This document shows, in pieces, positions 6,950 through 15,169 of a DNA stretch of 23,459 bases. The notes below the pieces were generated by a model that made no database searches, was not told where the DNA came from, and saw nothing but the letters and a program-made list of their open reading frames with translations. A program made the translations under genes and the position numbers. Where the stretch lies: assembly GCA_036562635.1 (NCBI GenBank), contig DATCJU010000080.1, forward strand, positions 1-23,459. The letters are read 5' to 3'. Every line of letters starts with the position of its first letter. The stretch's first letter is position 1. This DNA comes from DATCJU01 sp036562635. GTDB taxonomy: Bacteria; Actinomycetota; Actinomycetes; Mycobacteriales; Pseudonocardiaceae.

Positions 6950-8896
6950 GTGACCGCGACCAGCCCCCCGGAACCCGCACTGCACGACCTGGTCACCGTG
7001 CTGCGTGCACCTTCGGTCCTGCTCAGCGCCGGCGACGGGCAGCTCCGTCCCGGTGGGGTTGCCGGTTTCTACCGCGACGACCGCAGGGTGCTGTCCCGGC
7101 TGGAGGTGACGGTCGCGGACATCGAACCGCTGACCGTGGGCCACCACCTGGACGGCTCGGCCCGCGCCACCTTCCTCGCCGTGGTCCCCGGCCTCGCCCT
7201 CGGTGTGGAGCACGAGGGGCCGACCGTGTACCTGGAACGCACCCGCGAGCTCACCGACGACCAGCTGGTGGAGGCCCTGGACCTGGTCAACTCCTCGGGA
7301 CAGCTGCTGCAGGTGCGGGTCCGGCTGGTCACGGCCACCGACCTCGCCAGTGTGGCCACGATCCGCAGCGGCACCTGCCCCGCCCCGGTGGCGCCCACCG
7401 TCGGCGACCGGCAGGTGAACTGGCGGCAGGGAGACTTCTCCGCCCTCCTCACGGTGGACCGGGAACCGTCCCGCACCGGGGTCGAGGACGACGCGGCGGT
7501 GCTGGAGTGGAACGCGACCGTTCCGGCCGGGGAGCGCTGGCGGCTCACCGTCACCGTCACGACCGACTTCCCACGCGCGGCGGGGTACTGTCCGGTACGA
7601 CCGGCCCGCCCGGTGACCTTCACCCTGCCGGAGAACGACGACACCCTGGAGCCCGCCGCGGCCCGCCTGCTGCGCCGCAGCCTGGAGGACCTCGACGGGC
7701 TGCTGCTGGCCGACTCCGGCCCCGACGGCCCGGTGTTCCTCGCCGCAGGCAGCCCCTGGTACTTCACGCTCTTCGGCCGTGACTCGCTGTGGGCGGCACG
7801 GATGCTGCTGCCGCTGGGCCACGAGCTGGCCGAGGGCACGCTGCAGGCGCTGGCCAGCCGACAGGGGCGGCGCCACGACCCGGTCACCGAGGAGCAGCCG
7901 GGCAAGATCCCGCACGAGGTGCGCCGCGACGACATGACCTGGTCGGCCGGGTTGAGCCTGCCACCGCTCTACTACGGCACCATCGACGCCACGGCGCTGT
8001 GGGTGTGCCTGCTGCACGAGGCGTGGCGCGCGGGCCTGCCCGCGGACCGGGTGACCCGCTTCCTGCCCCACCTGCAGGCGGCCCTGGGCTGGATCACCGA
8101 GCACGGCGACGCCGACGGCGACGGGTTCGTCGAGTACGTGGGCTCGCAGAGCGGCGGGTTGGCCAACCAGGGGTGGAAGGACTCCACGGGCGGCGTGTGC
8201 TGGGCCGACGGCCGGTTCGCCGAGGCGCCGTTGGCGCTGTGCGAGGTCCAGGGCTACGCCTACCAGGCGGCGATCGACGGGGCGGAGCTGCTGGACAGCT
8301 TCGACCAGCCGGGGGCCGACCGGTACCGGGAGTGGGCTGCCGGGCTGCGTGAACGGTTCCGGGCACGGTTCTGGGTGGAGGACGAGTCGGGCCGCTACCC
8401 GGCGATCGCGCTGGACGGCCGCAAGGAACCGGTCACCGGCGCCACCTCGAACATGGGGCACCTGCTCGGTACCGGGCTGCTCGACCCCGAGGAGGCGGCG
8501 ACCGTCGCGGCGCGGCTGGCACAACCGGACCTGACCAGCGGGTACGGTCTGCGGACCCTGAGCACACGCAGCCGTGGGTACAACCCGTTCAGCTACCACC
8601 GGGGCAGCATCTGGCCGCACGACACGGCGATCGCCATGCTCGGACTCGCCGCCGAGGGACACCACGAGCAGGCCCGGGACCTGGCCGCCCAGCTGATCCG
8701 GGTCGGCGAGCACTTCGGTCACCGCATGCCCGAGCTCTACGCGGGAACCGACCCGCGGCACGGTGAGCCGGTGGCCGCCTACCCCGCCGCCTGTGCACCG
8801 CAGGCCTGGTCCGCTGCGGCCGGGGTCGCCGCGGTGGCCGTGCTCGCCGGCTGGCCGCACCCGCTGGCGACGCCGAAGAACGGCCGGATCGGCTGA
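6950..8896 (+). CDS. Cytoplasmic amylo-alpha-1,6-glucosidase-like (glycogen debranching type) glycosidase
   Basis: A 648-residue protein without a signal peptide. Residues about 18-205 resemble the glycogen-debranching N-terminal domain (GDE_N_bis type), with RPGGVAGFYRDDRRVLSRLE near the start. Residues about 260-640 form a six-hairpin catalytic domain with SPWYFTLFGRDS (268-279), GKIPHEV (318-324), YYGTIDAT (341-348), DADGDGFVEY and SYHRGSIWPHDTAIAM. This is the COG3408 class, which acts on alpha-1,6 branches or short gluco-oligosaccharides; related families take other alpha-glucosides, so the substrate is inferred. The GTG start at 6950 has AGGAGA at 6938-6943. It is divergent from the secreted relative, fitting an outside/inside pair for one substrate, with the shared LacI-type operator between them. 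It converges on adoK. Confidence 0.87.
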   Translation: MTATSPPEPALHDLVTVLRAPSVLLSAGDGQLRPGGVAGFYRDDRRVLSRLEVTVADIEPLTVGHHLDGSARATFLAVVPGLALGVEHEGPTVYLERTRELTDDQLVEALDLVNSSGQLLQVRVRLVTATDLASVATIRSGTCPAPVAPTVGDRQVNWRQGDFSALLTVDREPSRTGVEDDAAVLEWNATVPAGERWRLTVTVTTDFPRAAGYCPVRPARPVTFTLPENDDTLEPAAARLLRRSLEDLDGLLLADSGPDGPVFLAAGSPWYFTLFGRDSLWAARMLLPLGHELAEGTLQALASRQGRRHDPVTEEQPGKIPHEVRRDDMTWSAGLSLPPLYYGTIDATALWVCLLHEAWRAGLPADRVTRFLPHLQAALGWITEHGDADGDGFVEYVGSQSGGLANQGWKDSTGGVCWADGRFAEAPLALCEVQGYAYQAAIDGAELLDSFDQPGADRYREWAAGLRERFRARFWVEDESGRYPAIALDGRKEPVTGATSNMGHLLGTGLLDPEEAATVAARLAQPDLTSGYGLRTLSTRSRGYNPFSYHRGSIWPHDTAIAMLGLAAEGHHEQARDLAAQLIRVGEHFGHRMPELYAGTDPRHGEPVAAYPAACAPQAWSAAAGVAAVAVLAGWPHPLATPKNGRIG

Positions 8897-9042
8897 CCCC
8901 CGCCGTTCCGGTGACGCCGCCGGAGTCCGCGGCGCAGCCCCCGGAACATGCGCACCGGGCTCCCGGCGCGGGTGGACTCCCACGGGCCCGCCCACCGGTG
9001 GCCGGTGGCCAGGGCCAGCACGGCCGCGAACCGGTGGGAACC

Positions 9043-9089
9043 CGGGCACGGGTCGGAGGCAGTGTCCACGTCCCTCCGGCCCGTGCCCG
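9043..9089. terminator. Long hairpin between convergent glycosidase and adoK genes
   Basis: Left arm 9043-9059 and right arm 9073-9089 pair over 17 positions (CGGGCACGGG, then CGGAGG, against CCTCCG and CCCGTGCCCG), with one T/G pair and a 13-nt loop. It sits in the 226-bp gap between two convergent genes, about 34 bp past the adoK stop and 150 bp past the glycosidase stop. Probably a bidirectional terminator. Confidence 0.65.
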
Positions 9090-9122
9090 TCCACACCGGA
9101 CACCGCCCACCGGCCCGGCCGG

Positions 9123-10115
9123 TCAGGGGCCCGAGCGAGCAGGGACGAGATGCTCGGCGACCTCCTCGGCGACCTCGGCGCCGTAGGCGCGGCGCAGCCG
9201 GTCCAGGAAGTCGGCGCGGTGCAGCACGTACTCCTGGGTGCCGGCGGTCTCCAGGACGAGCACGGCGAGCTGACAGCCCACCTGGGCCGCACGCTCGGTC
9301 CCCAGGCCCCAGGCGAGTGCCGCGAGGAAACCAGCCCGGAACGCGTCCCCGACACCGGTCGGATCCACCCTGCGCTGCTCGGGTGCCGCGGGCACCTCGA
9401 CGGCGGGGGCGTGGGCGGACTCGATCCGCACCCCCTTGTCCCCGAGGGTGGTCACCCAACTGCCGACCCGGGCCAGTACGTCCGCGTGGCTCCACCCGGT
9501 CTTCTCCAGCAGCAGGGCGCTCTCGTACTCGTTGGTGAACAACAGGTGCGCCCCGTCCACCAGCTCGGTGATCTCCGTGCCGGACATGCGGGCGAGCTGC
9601 TGGGAGGGGTCGGCGGCGAACCGGTAGCCCTGGGCCCGGCACTCGGCGGTGTGCCGCAGCATCGCCTCCGGGTCGTTGGGGGCCACGACCACCAGGTCGA
9701 GCCCGCCGACGCGTTCGGCCACCGGGCGCAGCGCGATGTCCCTGGCCTCGACCATGGCACCCGCGTAGAACGAGGCGATCTGGTTCTGGTCCTGGTCGGT
9801 GGTACACAGGAAACGCGCGGTGTGCCGGGTCCGCGACACGTGCACCGACCCGGTGTCCACCCCGTGTCGCTCCAGCCAGGTCCGGTAGTCGTCGAAGTCG
9901 GAGCCGACCGCACCGACCAGCACCGGCCGGAGCCCCAGGACACCGAGCCCGAACGCGATGTTCGCCGCCACTCCCCCGCGCCGGATCATCAAGTCGTCGA
10001 CCAGGAACGACAACGACACCCGGTCCAGTCGGTCGGACACGAACTGTTCGGTGAAACGGCCGGGGAAGAACATCAGGTGATCGGTGGCGATCGAGCCTGT
10101 CACGGCGATGCGCAT
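9123..10115 (-). CDS. adoK: Adenosine kinase, PfkB family
   Basis: A 330-residue PfkB-family kinase that phosphorylates adenosine to AMP with ATP in purine salvage. It follows the mycobacterial adenosine kinase (Rv2202c type) closely in memory: the N-terminus RIAVTGSIATDHLM, then FPGRF, SLSFLVDD, RGGVAANIAF, HTARFLCTTD, IASFYAGAM, FAADPSQQLARMSG and the C-terminal DPTGVGDAFRAGF with the catalytic Asp at residue 257, plus ETAGTQEY. Related proteins are often annotated simply as carbohydrate kinase, but the whole pattern favours adenosine. Start ATG 10115 is chosen over upstream candidates because GAGGAG lies 8 nt before it and MRIAVTGS aligns with the family N-terminus. It is transcribed alone and has no evident link to the glycosidases next door. 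Confidence 0.88.
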   Translation of the reverse strand: MRIAVTGSIATDHLMFFPGRFTEQFVSDRLDRVSLSFLVDDLMIRRGGVAANIAFGLGVLGLRPVLVGAVGSDFDDYRTWLERHGVDTGSVHVSRTRHTARFLCTTDQDQNQIASFYAGAMVEARDIALRPVAERVGGLDLVVVAPNDPEAMLRHTAECRAQGYRFAADPSQQLARMSGTEITELVDGAHLLFTNEYESALLLEKTGWSHADVLARVGSWVTTLGDKGVRIESAHAPAVEVPAAPEQRRVDPTGVGDAFRAGFLAALAWGLGTERAAQVGCQLAVLVLETAGTQEYVLHRADFLDRLRRAYGAEVAEEVAEHLVPARSGP

Positions 10116-10479
10116 CAACGGCACTCCTCGACGTCGCGACGGTGCGGGCATCGCGGACTCACCGGGCGACGAACCACCCGTGGAGCGGCCACGACGAGGA
10201 CCGCGCTCGGGCGGTTCTCGGCGGATACGGGCCGGACGCCCCGGTCATCACCACCCGGACCGGGTCCGGGCACTGCCTGGTCACCGGATCGACGGCGGAT
10301 GCTCCGTGCCTGTACTGCTCCCACGGCACCCCCAGATCCCACGGGTGACCTCATGCGGAGCCAGAACCTAGGCAGCCGGCCTGGCGAGCGGCTCGAGGGT
10401 GGAGCAGGTCCCTCGTCCCTCACGTCGTGCCAGGCGGGTCCCTGGGGACGGGCCGTGCCGATCCGAGCACACTTCACCC
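10116..10479. other. Intergenic region upstream of adoK
   Basis: A 364-bp stretch with no gene I can support. It contains one compact GC-rich inverted repeat at 10254-10270 (CCCGGAC-CGG-GTCCGGG), about 140 bp upstream of adoK, which may be an operator or an RNA hairpin. A short open frame on the plus strand (10142-10348) has no recognisable domain and I treat it as chance. Confidence 0.4.
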
Positions 10480-10850
10480 GTGCACGCCGTACGGCTGGTC
10501 GAGGAGATGCTGAGGAGACAGGTCGCCCCCGCACTGCGCGAACTGGGCATGCGGGGTTCCGGGCAGGACTTCCGGCTGCCGAACGAGCACGGAGACCACG
10601 CCCTGCTCAACTTCCAGAGGAGTCGCGGAAACAGCACCACGGAGTGCCGTTTCACCGCGAACGTGGTCTTCTACCGGAAGCAGGACTGGCAGCAGGCCCG
10701 CGCCCACCGGAGCTGGCTGCCGGCCGCGCCCACGGCGTCCCGCATGTTCTCGGCCGGCCTGGGGTGGTACGAGCGGTCGGGGCCCTGATGGATCCACCGC
10801 ACGACCACTGGTGGGTCGTGCGGACCGCCGACGGCGTCCCGGCCACCCGG
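10480..10850 (+). pseudogene. Frameshifted DUF4304-like gene
   Basis: From GTG 10480 the frame reads VHAVRLVEEMLRRQVAPALR, then GSGQDFRLPNEHGDHALLNF, TECRFTANVVFYRK and finally GWYERSGP before a TGA at 10786-10788. Order and content resemble DUF4304 proteins, in which a tyrosine/arginine segment is followed by a DHWW motif. That motif is present, but in another frame: from about 10775 it reads VGALMDPPHDHWWVV. Loss of one base near 10774-10777 explains this. The reading degenerates after the motif. The role of DUF4304 is unknown to me. The start is uncertain (an ATG occurs at MLRRQV) and the family assignment is from memory. A sequencing error is possible, but the missing C-terminus argues for real decay. 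Confidence 0.55.
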
Positions 10851-10981
10851 CCCTCCCCGACACGCAGGCCACCGCCGTGTCCCGCTCCCCGTGGTTCGGA
10901 TGTCGGGCTCGTGCGCGGGCGAGGACGACAACAGCCGCACAACCGTCACCGCCACGGCCCCGGGGGCCGTCCGGCGAGAAC

Positions 10982-10996
10982 CACCGGCACCCGGTG
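10982..10996. terminator. Weak hairpin downstream of the membrane-protein trio
   Basis: CACCGG-CAC-CCGGTG, a 6-bp stem about 80 bp past the stop of the DUF4235 gene and downstream of the DUF4304 remnant. A possible terminator for either strand; short, so low confidence. The rest of 10851-11075 shows nothing else. Confidence 0.25.
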
Positions 10997-11075
10997 TCGG
11001 TCCGGGCGCCCTCCCCCACCGGAGAAGGTGAGCCGTCCGAGGGCGGAACCCGTCCCACGCCCGCCGAGGCCGCGT

Positions 11076-11348
11076 TCAGTCCCCGGGCCAGCGACCGGTC
11101 ACCTTCCGGTACCCCGCCGCACCCGCGCGGTCGATCGCCGCCTTCACCAGGCCGAAGATCGCTCCCTGCAGGGCAGCGGCGAGGAGCACCTCACGCCAGC
11201 CGTACTTGCCCTGCGTGGCGCCGGGTGCCTCCTCCTCACCGGTGATGCGCTTCCACGTCCATTTGAACAGCACACCGGACGCCACCCCGCCCAGCACGCT
11301 GAAGAGCATCCCGAACGGTTTGTACAGGGCGGCGTTCACCTTGCTCAT
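11076..11348 (-). CDS. DUF4235 small membrane protein
   Basis: A 90-residue protein with KPFGMLFSVLGGVASGVLFKWTWKRITG near the start and GWREVLLAAALQGAIFGLVKAAIDRAG further on. Two hydrophobic helices and the conserved KWTWKRITG block fit the actinobacterial DUF4235 family, whose function is unknown. It is the last gene of a three-gene unit: its ATG overlaps the stop of the DUF3618 gene (ATGA at 11345-11348), so its translation is coupled. It probably sits in the cytoplasmic membrane with the other two products. Confidence 0.8.
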   Translation of the reverse strand: MSKVNAALYKPFGMLFSVLGGVASGVLFKWTWKRITGEEEAPGATQGKYGWREVLLAAALQGAIFGLVKAAIDRAGAAGYRKVTGRWPGD

Positions 11349-11758
11349 CGCTTCCTCCGGTTCCGTATCCACCGGATGACGAGCAACGAACCCAGAACCC
11401 CGATCACGGCGGCGGCCGGGGCGGGCCGGTCGCGGACGACGGTGACGATCCGGTCCACCACGTCGACGACGGGTCGGCGGACCTGCTCCGGCACCCGGTC
11501 GAGCAGACCGTCCCAACCCTGGCGGGCCCGGGCCCCCACGTCGTGCACCCGCTGCCGGGCCTCGGCCCCCTTCTGCCTGACACGCGCCTTGACATTGATC
11601 TTCTCGACCAGGGCCTCGACGGTGTCCCCCAGCTCCTGACGGGTCAGGGCGATGTCCGCGCGGAGGTACTCGGCGCTGTCACGGAAACCGTTCCCCTTCT
11701 CCGTCTTCTCCGTCGCCGTCGAACCGGCTTCGGGCGGCTCACCAGGTCCCGTCGTCAT
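11345..11758 (-). CDS. DUF3618 membrane-tethered protein
   Basis: A 137-residue protein. Residues 32-59 (LRADIALTRQELGDTVEALV and following) are the DUF3618 signature, an amphipathic helix. It is followed by a charged, helical, partly apolipoprotein-like stretch (60-110), one membrane span at about 112-130 and a basic C-tail (RNRRKR). The topology suggests a cytoplasmic helical domain tethered to the membrane. The family recurs next to holin-like (DUF1469) proteins in actinomycetes and is of unknown role. Its ATG overlaps the upstream stop (ATGA at 11755-11758), and its stop overlaps the DUF4235 start. Confidence 0.82.
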   Translation of the reverse strand: MTTGPGEPPEAGSTATEKTEKGNGFRDSAEYLRADIALTRQELGDTVEALVEKINVKARVRQKGAEARQRVHDVGARARQGWDGLLDRVPEQVRRPVVDVVDRIVTVVRDRPAPAAAVIGVLGSLLVIRWIRNRRKR

Positions 11759-12171
11759 CGCCGTGCCCTCTCCCGAACGACCTGAAGGTCCCGTTTCACC
11801 CCGGCCATGGCCTCCTGCGGCACCGGCGGAGTGGCCCGCCGGATCTGGCCCCGACCGACCAGCGCGAGGATTCCGGCCAGCACCAGCAGGGCACCGCCGA
11901 CGATCAACGCGGCGGCCCAGGCCGGCAGGACCAGCGCCAACAACAACACCAGCGCGGTCAACACCCCGGCCAGCCCGTAGAGCGCCAGCAAACCCGCGCC
12001 ACCGAACAGGCCGGCGCCCACACCGGCCCGCTTGCCCTTGTCCCGCAGCTCGACCTTGGCCAGCTGTATCTCCTCCCGCACCAGCCGGGAGACCTGTTCG
12101 GACAGCCGTGCCACCAAGTCACCGGTGGACTGCTCACGCAGCCGTTCCCGGTTCTCGTTCAGCGATGCCAT
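11755..12171 (-). CDS. Holin-superfamily-like (DUF1469) membrane protein
   Basis: A 138-residue protein with an N-terminal amphipathic helix (TGDLVARLSEQVSRLVREEI, 16-35, then LAKVEL) and two membrane helices (about 50-82 and 85-106). This is the actinobacterial 'phage holin family'/DUF1469 pattern; despite the name these are chromosomal envelope proteins, not lysis genes. It leads a tightly overlapping three-gene unit with DUF3618 and DUF4235 proteins. ATG 12171 is chosen because AAGGG lies about 9 nt upstream and the family begins just before the amphipathic helix. A candidate stress-sigma promoter lies at 12246-12271, which suggests a role in envelope stress, by inference only. Confidence 0.82.
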   Translation of the reverse strand: MASLNENRERLREQSTGDLVARLSEQVSRLVREEIQLAKVELRDKGKRAGVGAGLFGGAGLLALYGLAGVLTALVLLLALVLPAWAAALIVGGALLVLAGILALVGRGQIRRATPPVPQEAMAGVKRDLQVVRERARR

Positions 12172-12245
12172 GACCTGCATCCCTTCGCATCGGTGAGGAG
12201 CACCGATGACTCCCGGTGACGGTTCCGCCCACCGTCGCTCCTTGC

Positions 12246-12271
12246 CTACCCGAGCGGACATGGGAAGAAAC
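12246..12271 (-). promoter_or_regulatory. Candidate SigB/SigF-type promoter of the membrane trio
   Basis: On the minus strand GTTT (12271-12268) is separated by 16 bp from GGGTAG (12251-12246). This fits the general-stress sigma consensus of actinomycetes, roughly GNNT-N14-16-GGGTA[C/T], except for the last base. It lies about 75 bp before the first ATG. Confidence 0.45.
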
Positions 12272-12390
12272 TCGGCGATATGCGGGCGGCCGCAGCCGTC
12301 ACCGTCCTCAGGCGACCCACCGCGATTCCGAAAAGGGCACGGGATGCGACGTCCCGCCGGTTGCGGCAGATGGGAACGCAGCGTGGCCGG

Positions 12391-13446
12391 TCAGGCGGAC
12401 TCGCGGACCACCAGCTCGGTGGGCAGCACCACGGCAGGTTCGATCTCCTCCCCGCCGACCAGGCGCAACAGCTGGCGGGCGAGGGTGCGGCCGATCTCCT
12501 GGACCGGTTGCCGGACCGTGGTCAGCGGCGGATCGGTGTACGCGGCGATCGAGTTGTCGTCGAAGCCGACCACGGCCACGTCGTCGGGCACCCGCCGTCC
12601 GGCCTGACGCAGGGTGCGCAGCGCACCGTCGGCCATGAGGTCGGAGGCGGCGAACACCGCGTCGACACCCGGGTCGTCGGCGAGCAGCTGCCGCATCGCC
12701 GCAGCACCGGACTCACGGCTGAAGTCACCGACGGCCACCAGGGAGCGACGGTCGGAGTCGCGCATCACCTCCCGGTAGCCGTTGAGCCGGTCGATCCCGG
12801 CCACCATGTCCTGCGGCCCGGCGATGGTGGCGATGCGGCGGCGCCCCGACTCCAGCAGGTACCGGACGGCGCGCCGTGCACCCTCCTCGTTCTCCACGTC
12901 GACGTAGGGCACCTCGACGGGCGGCAGAGGACGCCCGTTGCACACCACGGGCACCCCCAGCCGGGTGAGCGTCGCCGGCAACGGGTCCGCACCGTGGACG
13001 GAGAACAGCATCACGCCGTCGACGTGGCCTCCCGCCGCGTACCGCTCGATGCGCCCGTGCCCCGTCCCGGCCGGGGACATGATCAACACGAGCTGCTTGT
13101 CCGCGGCCTCCAGCTCCTGGCTGACGCCCTGGATCACCTGGGCGAAGTACGGGTCGTCGGAGAAGACGCGGGACTGCGGCTCGGACACCACCAGGGCCAT
13201 GGCACCGGTGCGGTGGGTGACCAGACTGCGGGCGGCCTGGTTGGGGACGTAGCCGAGCGCCTCCACCGCGCGCTGCACGGCCTCCCGCAGGTGTGCCGCT
13301 ACCGTGGGCGACCCGTTGACCACCCGGGACACCGTTGCCCGGGACACCCCGGCCCGCCGGGCCACCGCCTCCAGGGTCGGCCGCTCCCGCGCCGGTCTGC
13401 GTCCCCGGGCCTCACCGGAGAACGGCGTGGGATCACTCACCACCAT
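12391..13446 (-). CDS. LacI-family regulator (CebR-like)
   Basis: A 351-residue LacI/GalR protein. After a basic tail comes the helix-turn-helix LEAVARRAGVSRATVSRVVN, then LGYVPNQAARSLVTHRTGAM with the hinge. The effector domain contains VDGVMLFSVHG, GRRRIATIAGPQDM, ASDLMADGALRTL and DVAVVGFDDN, and the protein ends ELVVRESA. The hinge and DNA-reading helix (SRATVSRVVN, NQAARSLVT) resemble CebR, the cellobiose-responsive repressor of Streptomyces, whose operator is TGGGAGCGCTCCCA. The gene follows the GH16 glucanase on the same strand, and a CebR-like palindrome lies in front of that gene (15170-15183), so control of the glucanase is the natural inference. ATG 13446 has GGAGG 4 nt upstream; the following GTG codons are alternatives. 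Confidence 0.9.
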   Translation of the reverse strand: MVVSDPTPFSGEARGRRPARERPTLEAVARRAGVSRATVSRVVNGSPTVAAHLREAVQRAVEALGYVPNQAARSLVTHRTGAMALVVSEPQSRVFSDDPYFAQVIQGVSQELEAADKQLVLIMSPAGTGHGRIERYAAGGHVDGVMLFSVHGADPLPATLTRLGVPVVCNGRPLPPVEVPYVDVENEEGARRAVRYLLESGRRRIATIAGPQDMVAGIDRLNGYREVMRDSDRRSLVAVGDFSRESGAAAMRQLLADDPGVDAVFAASDLMADGALRTLRQAGRRVPDDVAVVGFDDNSIAAYTDPPLTTVRQPVQEIGRTLARQLLRLVGGEEIEPAVVLPTELVVRESA

Positions 13447-13606
13447 CCAGCCTCCGTCGTGCTGCCGGGGCACCCGCTCACGTAGGCCGTGGGCGTCGGC
13501 CGGCCCGGCTCTCCCCACGGTGCCACCGCACCGCTCCCCTTGATCACGCACCTCCACCCTACTGAGGGACCGGGCCGGACCAGGTCGACTCGGCCCGACA
13601 CAGTGC

Positions 13607-13637
13607 GGCGCACTCCCCCGCCCGGGAGGAGTGCGCC
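13607..13637 (-). terminator. Hairpin downstream of GH16 glucanase
   Basis: A 10-bp perfect stem (GGCGCACTCC / GGAGTGCGCC) with an 11-nt loop, starting about 40 bp after the glucanase stop and before the LacI gene. It suggests the glucanase is mostly transcribed on its own, with the regulator having a separate start or read-through. Confidence 0.65.
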
Positions 13638-13678
13638 ACGCTGCACACGTCCGGTCCGGGACACCCCGGCCCGAACGC

Positions 13679-15070
13679 TCAACGCCGGAAGGTGAACCAG
13701 TCGATGTTGACGAAGTCCGCGGGCTGACCGCTGGTGAAGGTCAGGTACACCGTGTGCGTCCCGGTCACCGACGAGACCTGGGCCGGGACCTCACGCCAGC
13801 TCTGCCAGCCACCGGTGTTGGCGATGGCGAAGCTGCCGATCGGCGGGTTGTTCAGGCTGTCCAGCCGCACCTCCACCAGACCGCTGACCCCCTCCGGGGC
13901 ACCGGAGGCCGCGCGGGCGACGAAGGTGTGCGGAGGCGTGCTGCCGAAGTCCACCCCGTCGTACCGCACCCAGTCCCCGTTGGCCAGCCAGCCGATGCTC
14001 GCCCCGCCGCTGGCCGAGGAGCTGTTCTCCACCTGCACGCCCTGCTGCCCGTGGTACGACTCCGCCTCGATCTGCCCGTAGGCGCTGATCGTGTCACCCG
14101 GCGGCTCCTCCGAGGAGCCTCCCCGGGTGTACACCGCCACATAGTCCACGAGCATCGGCACGTCCGGCACCGTGGCCGCGGTCGGGGTCTGGCCACCGGC
14201 CACCCCGTCCGGGAAGCTGCCGCCCATCGCCACGTTGAGCAGCAGGAAGTACCCGGCGTGGGAGGTCATCTGACTCCAGTACGGTTCCCCGATCCGGTCC
14301 TGGGTCACCGTGTGGTAGTGCTGCCCGTCCACGTACCAGCGCAGCTCGTTGGGCGTGACACTGGTGTCCCACTCGAACGCGTAGGTGTGGAAGTCCGACT
14401 GGCAGGGGGAGCCGGGGCAGGCCCGGCTGTTGCCCAGACCGTCGAACTCGCCGCACGGCCCGCCGGGTGCCACACCGCAGTGCACCACACCCCACACCTG
14501 GTTCAGGCCGTTGACGTTCTCCATGATGTCGAACTCACCGATGCCCGGCCAGTTCTGGTAGTTGCCCCGGTAGGGGGAGCCCAGGGCCCAGAACGCCGGC
14601 CAGTACCCGGCCGCGCCCGCACCGGTGATGTTCGGCATCTGGATGCGACCCTCGATCCGGAGGACACCCCCGGCCGGTGGCTTGAAGTCGCTGCGCACCG
14701 TCTCGATCCGCGCCGAGGTCCAGTTGCCGGCCGCGTCACGGCGCGGGGTGATGCGCAGGTTCCCGGCACCGTCGAGCGAGACGTTCGCCGGGTCGTCGGT
14801 GTAGGTCTGCCTCTCCCCGGTGCCCCAGTTGGGCGGGCCACCGGGGTAGCTGGTCCCGATGTCGATGATCCAGTTGGCGCTGGAGGGCAGCGCGTTCGCC
14901 GGGCCGTCGAAGTCGTCGTACCAGACCAGGTTCCAGCCGCTGGGAGGTGGCGGCACGGATGCGCCGGCCTGCCATGCGGCGGAGACGCTGGCCGCCAGGG
15001 CCATCGCCGCCGCGGCGGCGGCGACGCGAGCCCGCCGGCGGCCGGCAGGCGTGGTTAACCGGGAGAGCAT
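13679..15070 (-). CDS. Secreted GH16 endo-beta-1,3-glucanase with C-terminal CBM6
   Basis: A 463-residue exported enzyme. Residues 1 to about 38 form a signal peptide with a basic start (GRRRAR) and an Ala-rich core. The GH16 catalytic domain spans about 45-317 and carries GEFDIMEN, the E-x-D-x-x-E motif with Glu179 as nucleophile, Asp181 as helper and Glu184 as acid/base; the extra Met in the motif is typical of laminarinases. WPAFWALG and VHCG are also family blocks. After a short Glu/Pro linker, residues about 330-463 form a CBM6 carbohydrate-binding module (IEAESYHGQQGV, WLANGDWVRYDGVDFG, VNIDWFTF). It likely cleaves laminarin or fungal cell-wall beta-1,3-glucan outside the cell. The ATG has AAGGGA upstream. 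Two LacI-type palindromes precede it. Confidence 0.93.
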   Translation of the reverse strand: MLSRLTTPAGRRRARVAAAAAAMALAASVSAAWQAGASVPPPPSGWNLVWYDDFDGPANALPSSANWIIDIGTSYPGGPPNWGTGERQTYTDDPANVSLDGAGNLRITPRRDAAGNWTSARIETVRSDFKPPAGGVLRIEGRIQMPNITGAGAAGYWPAFWALGSPYRGNYQNWPGIGEFDIMENVNGLNQVWGVVHCGVAPGGPCGEFDGLGNSRACPGSPCQSDFHTYAFEWDTSVTPNELRWYVDGQHYHTVTQDRIGEPYWSQMTSHAGYFLLLNVAMGGSFPDGVAGGQTPTAATVPDVPMLVDYVAVYTRGGSSEEPPGDTISAYGQIEAESYHGQQGVQVENSSSASGGASIGWLANGDWVRYDGVDFGSTPPHTFVARAASGAPEGVSGLVEVRLDSLNNPPIGSFAIANTGGWQSWREVPAQVSSVTGTHTVYLTFTSGQPADFVNIDWFTFRR

Positions 15071-15125
15071 GACTGCGTTCCCTTCTGCAGGGGCGCGGGG
15101 TGGCCAGGCCACCGGGACCGCGCTG

Positions 15126-15139
15126 GGAAAGCGTTTTCC
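15126..15139. promoter_or_regulatory. CpG-centred near-palindrome upstream of GH16
   Basis: GGAAAGCGTTTTCC, 14 bp with one mismatched pair, centred 63 bp before the GH16 start. The form fits a LacI-family (CcpA-like) site. Its sequence differs from the neighbouring site at 15170, so it may bind another LacI protein or be the weaker of two sites. Confidence 0.4.
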
Positions 15140-15169
15140 GGACGAGATCAAACAACCTGGTAGACATTG

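Noticed and set aside
6884..9355. 823-residue open frame on the minus strand
   Set aside because: It is antisense to the cytoplasmic glycosidase, which has the correct motifs and ribosome-binding site.
10142..10348. Possible 68-residue protein upstream of adoK
   Set aside because: No domain, no ribosome-binding site, and composition like the other chance frames.
11755..12171. Prophage lysis gene, suggested by the 'holin' family name
   Set aside because: No endolysin or other phage gene is nearby; the DUF3618/DUF4235 context shows a chromosomal envelope operon.
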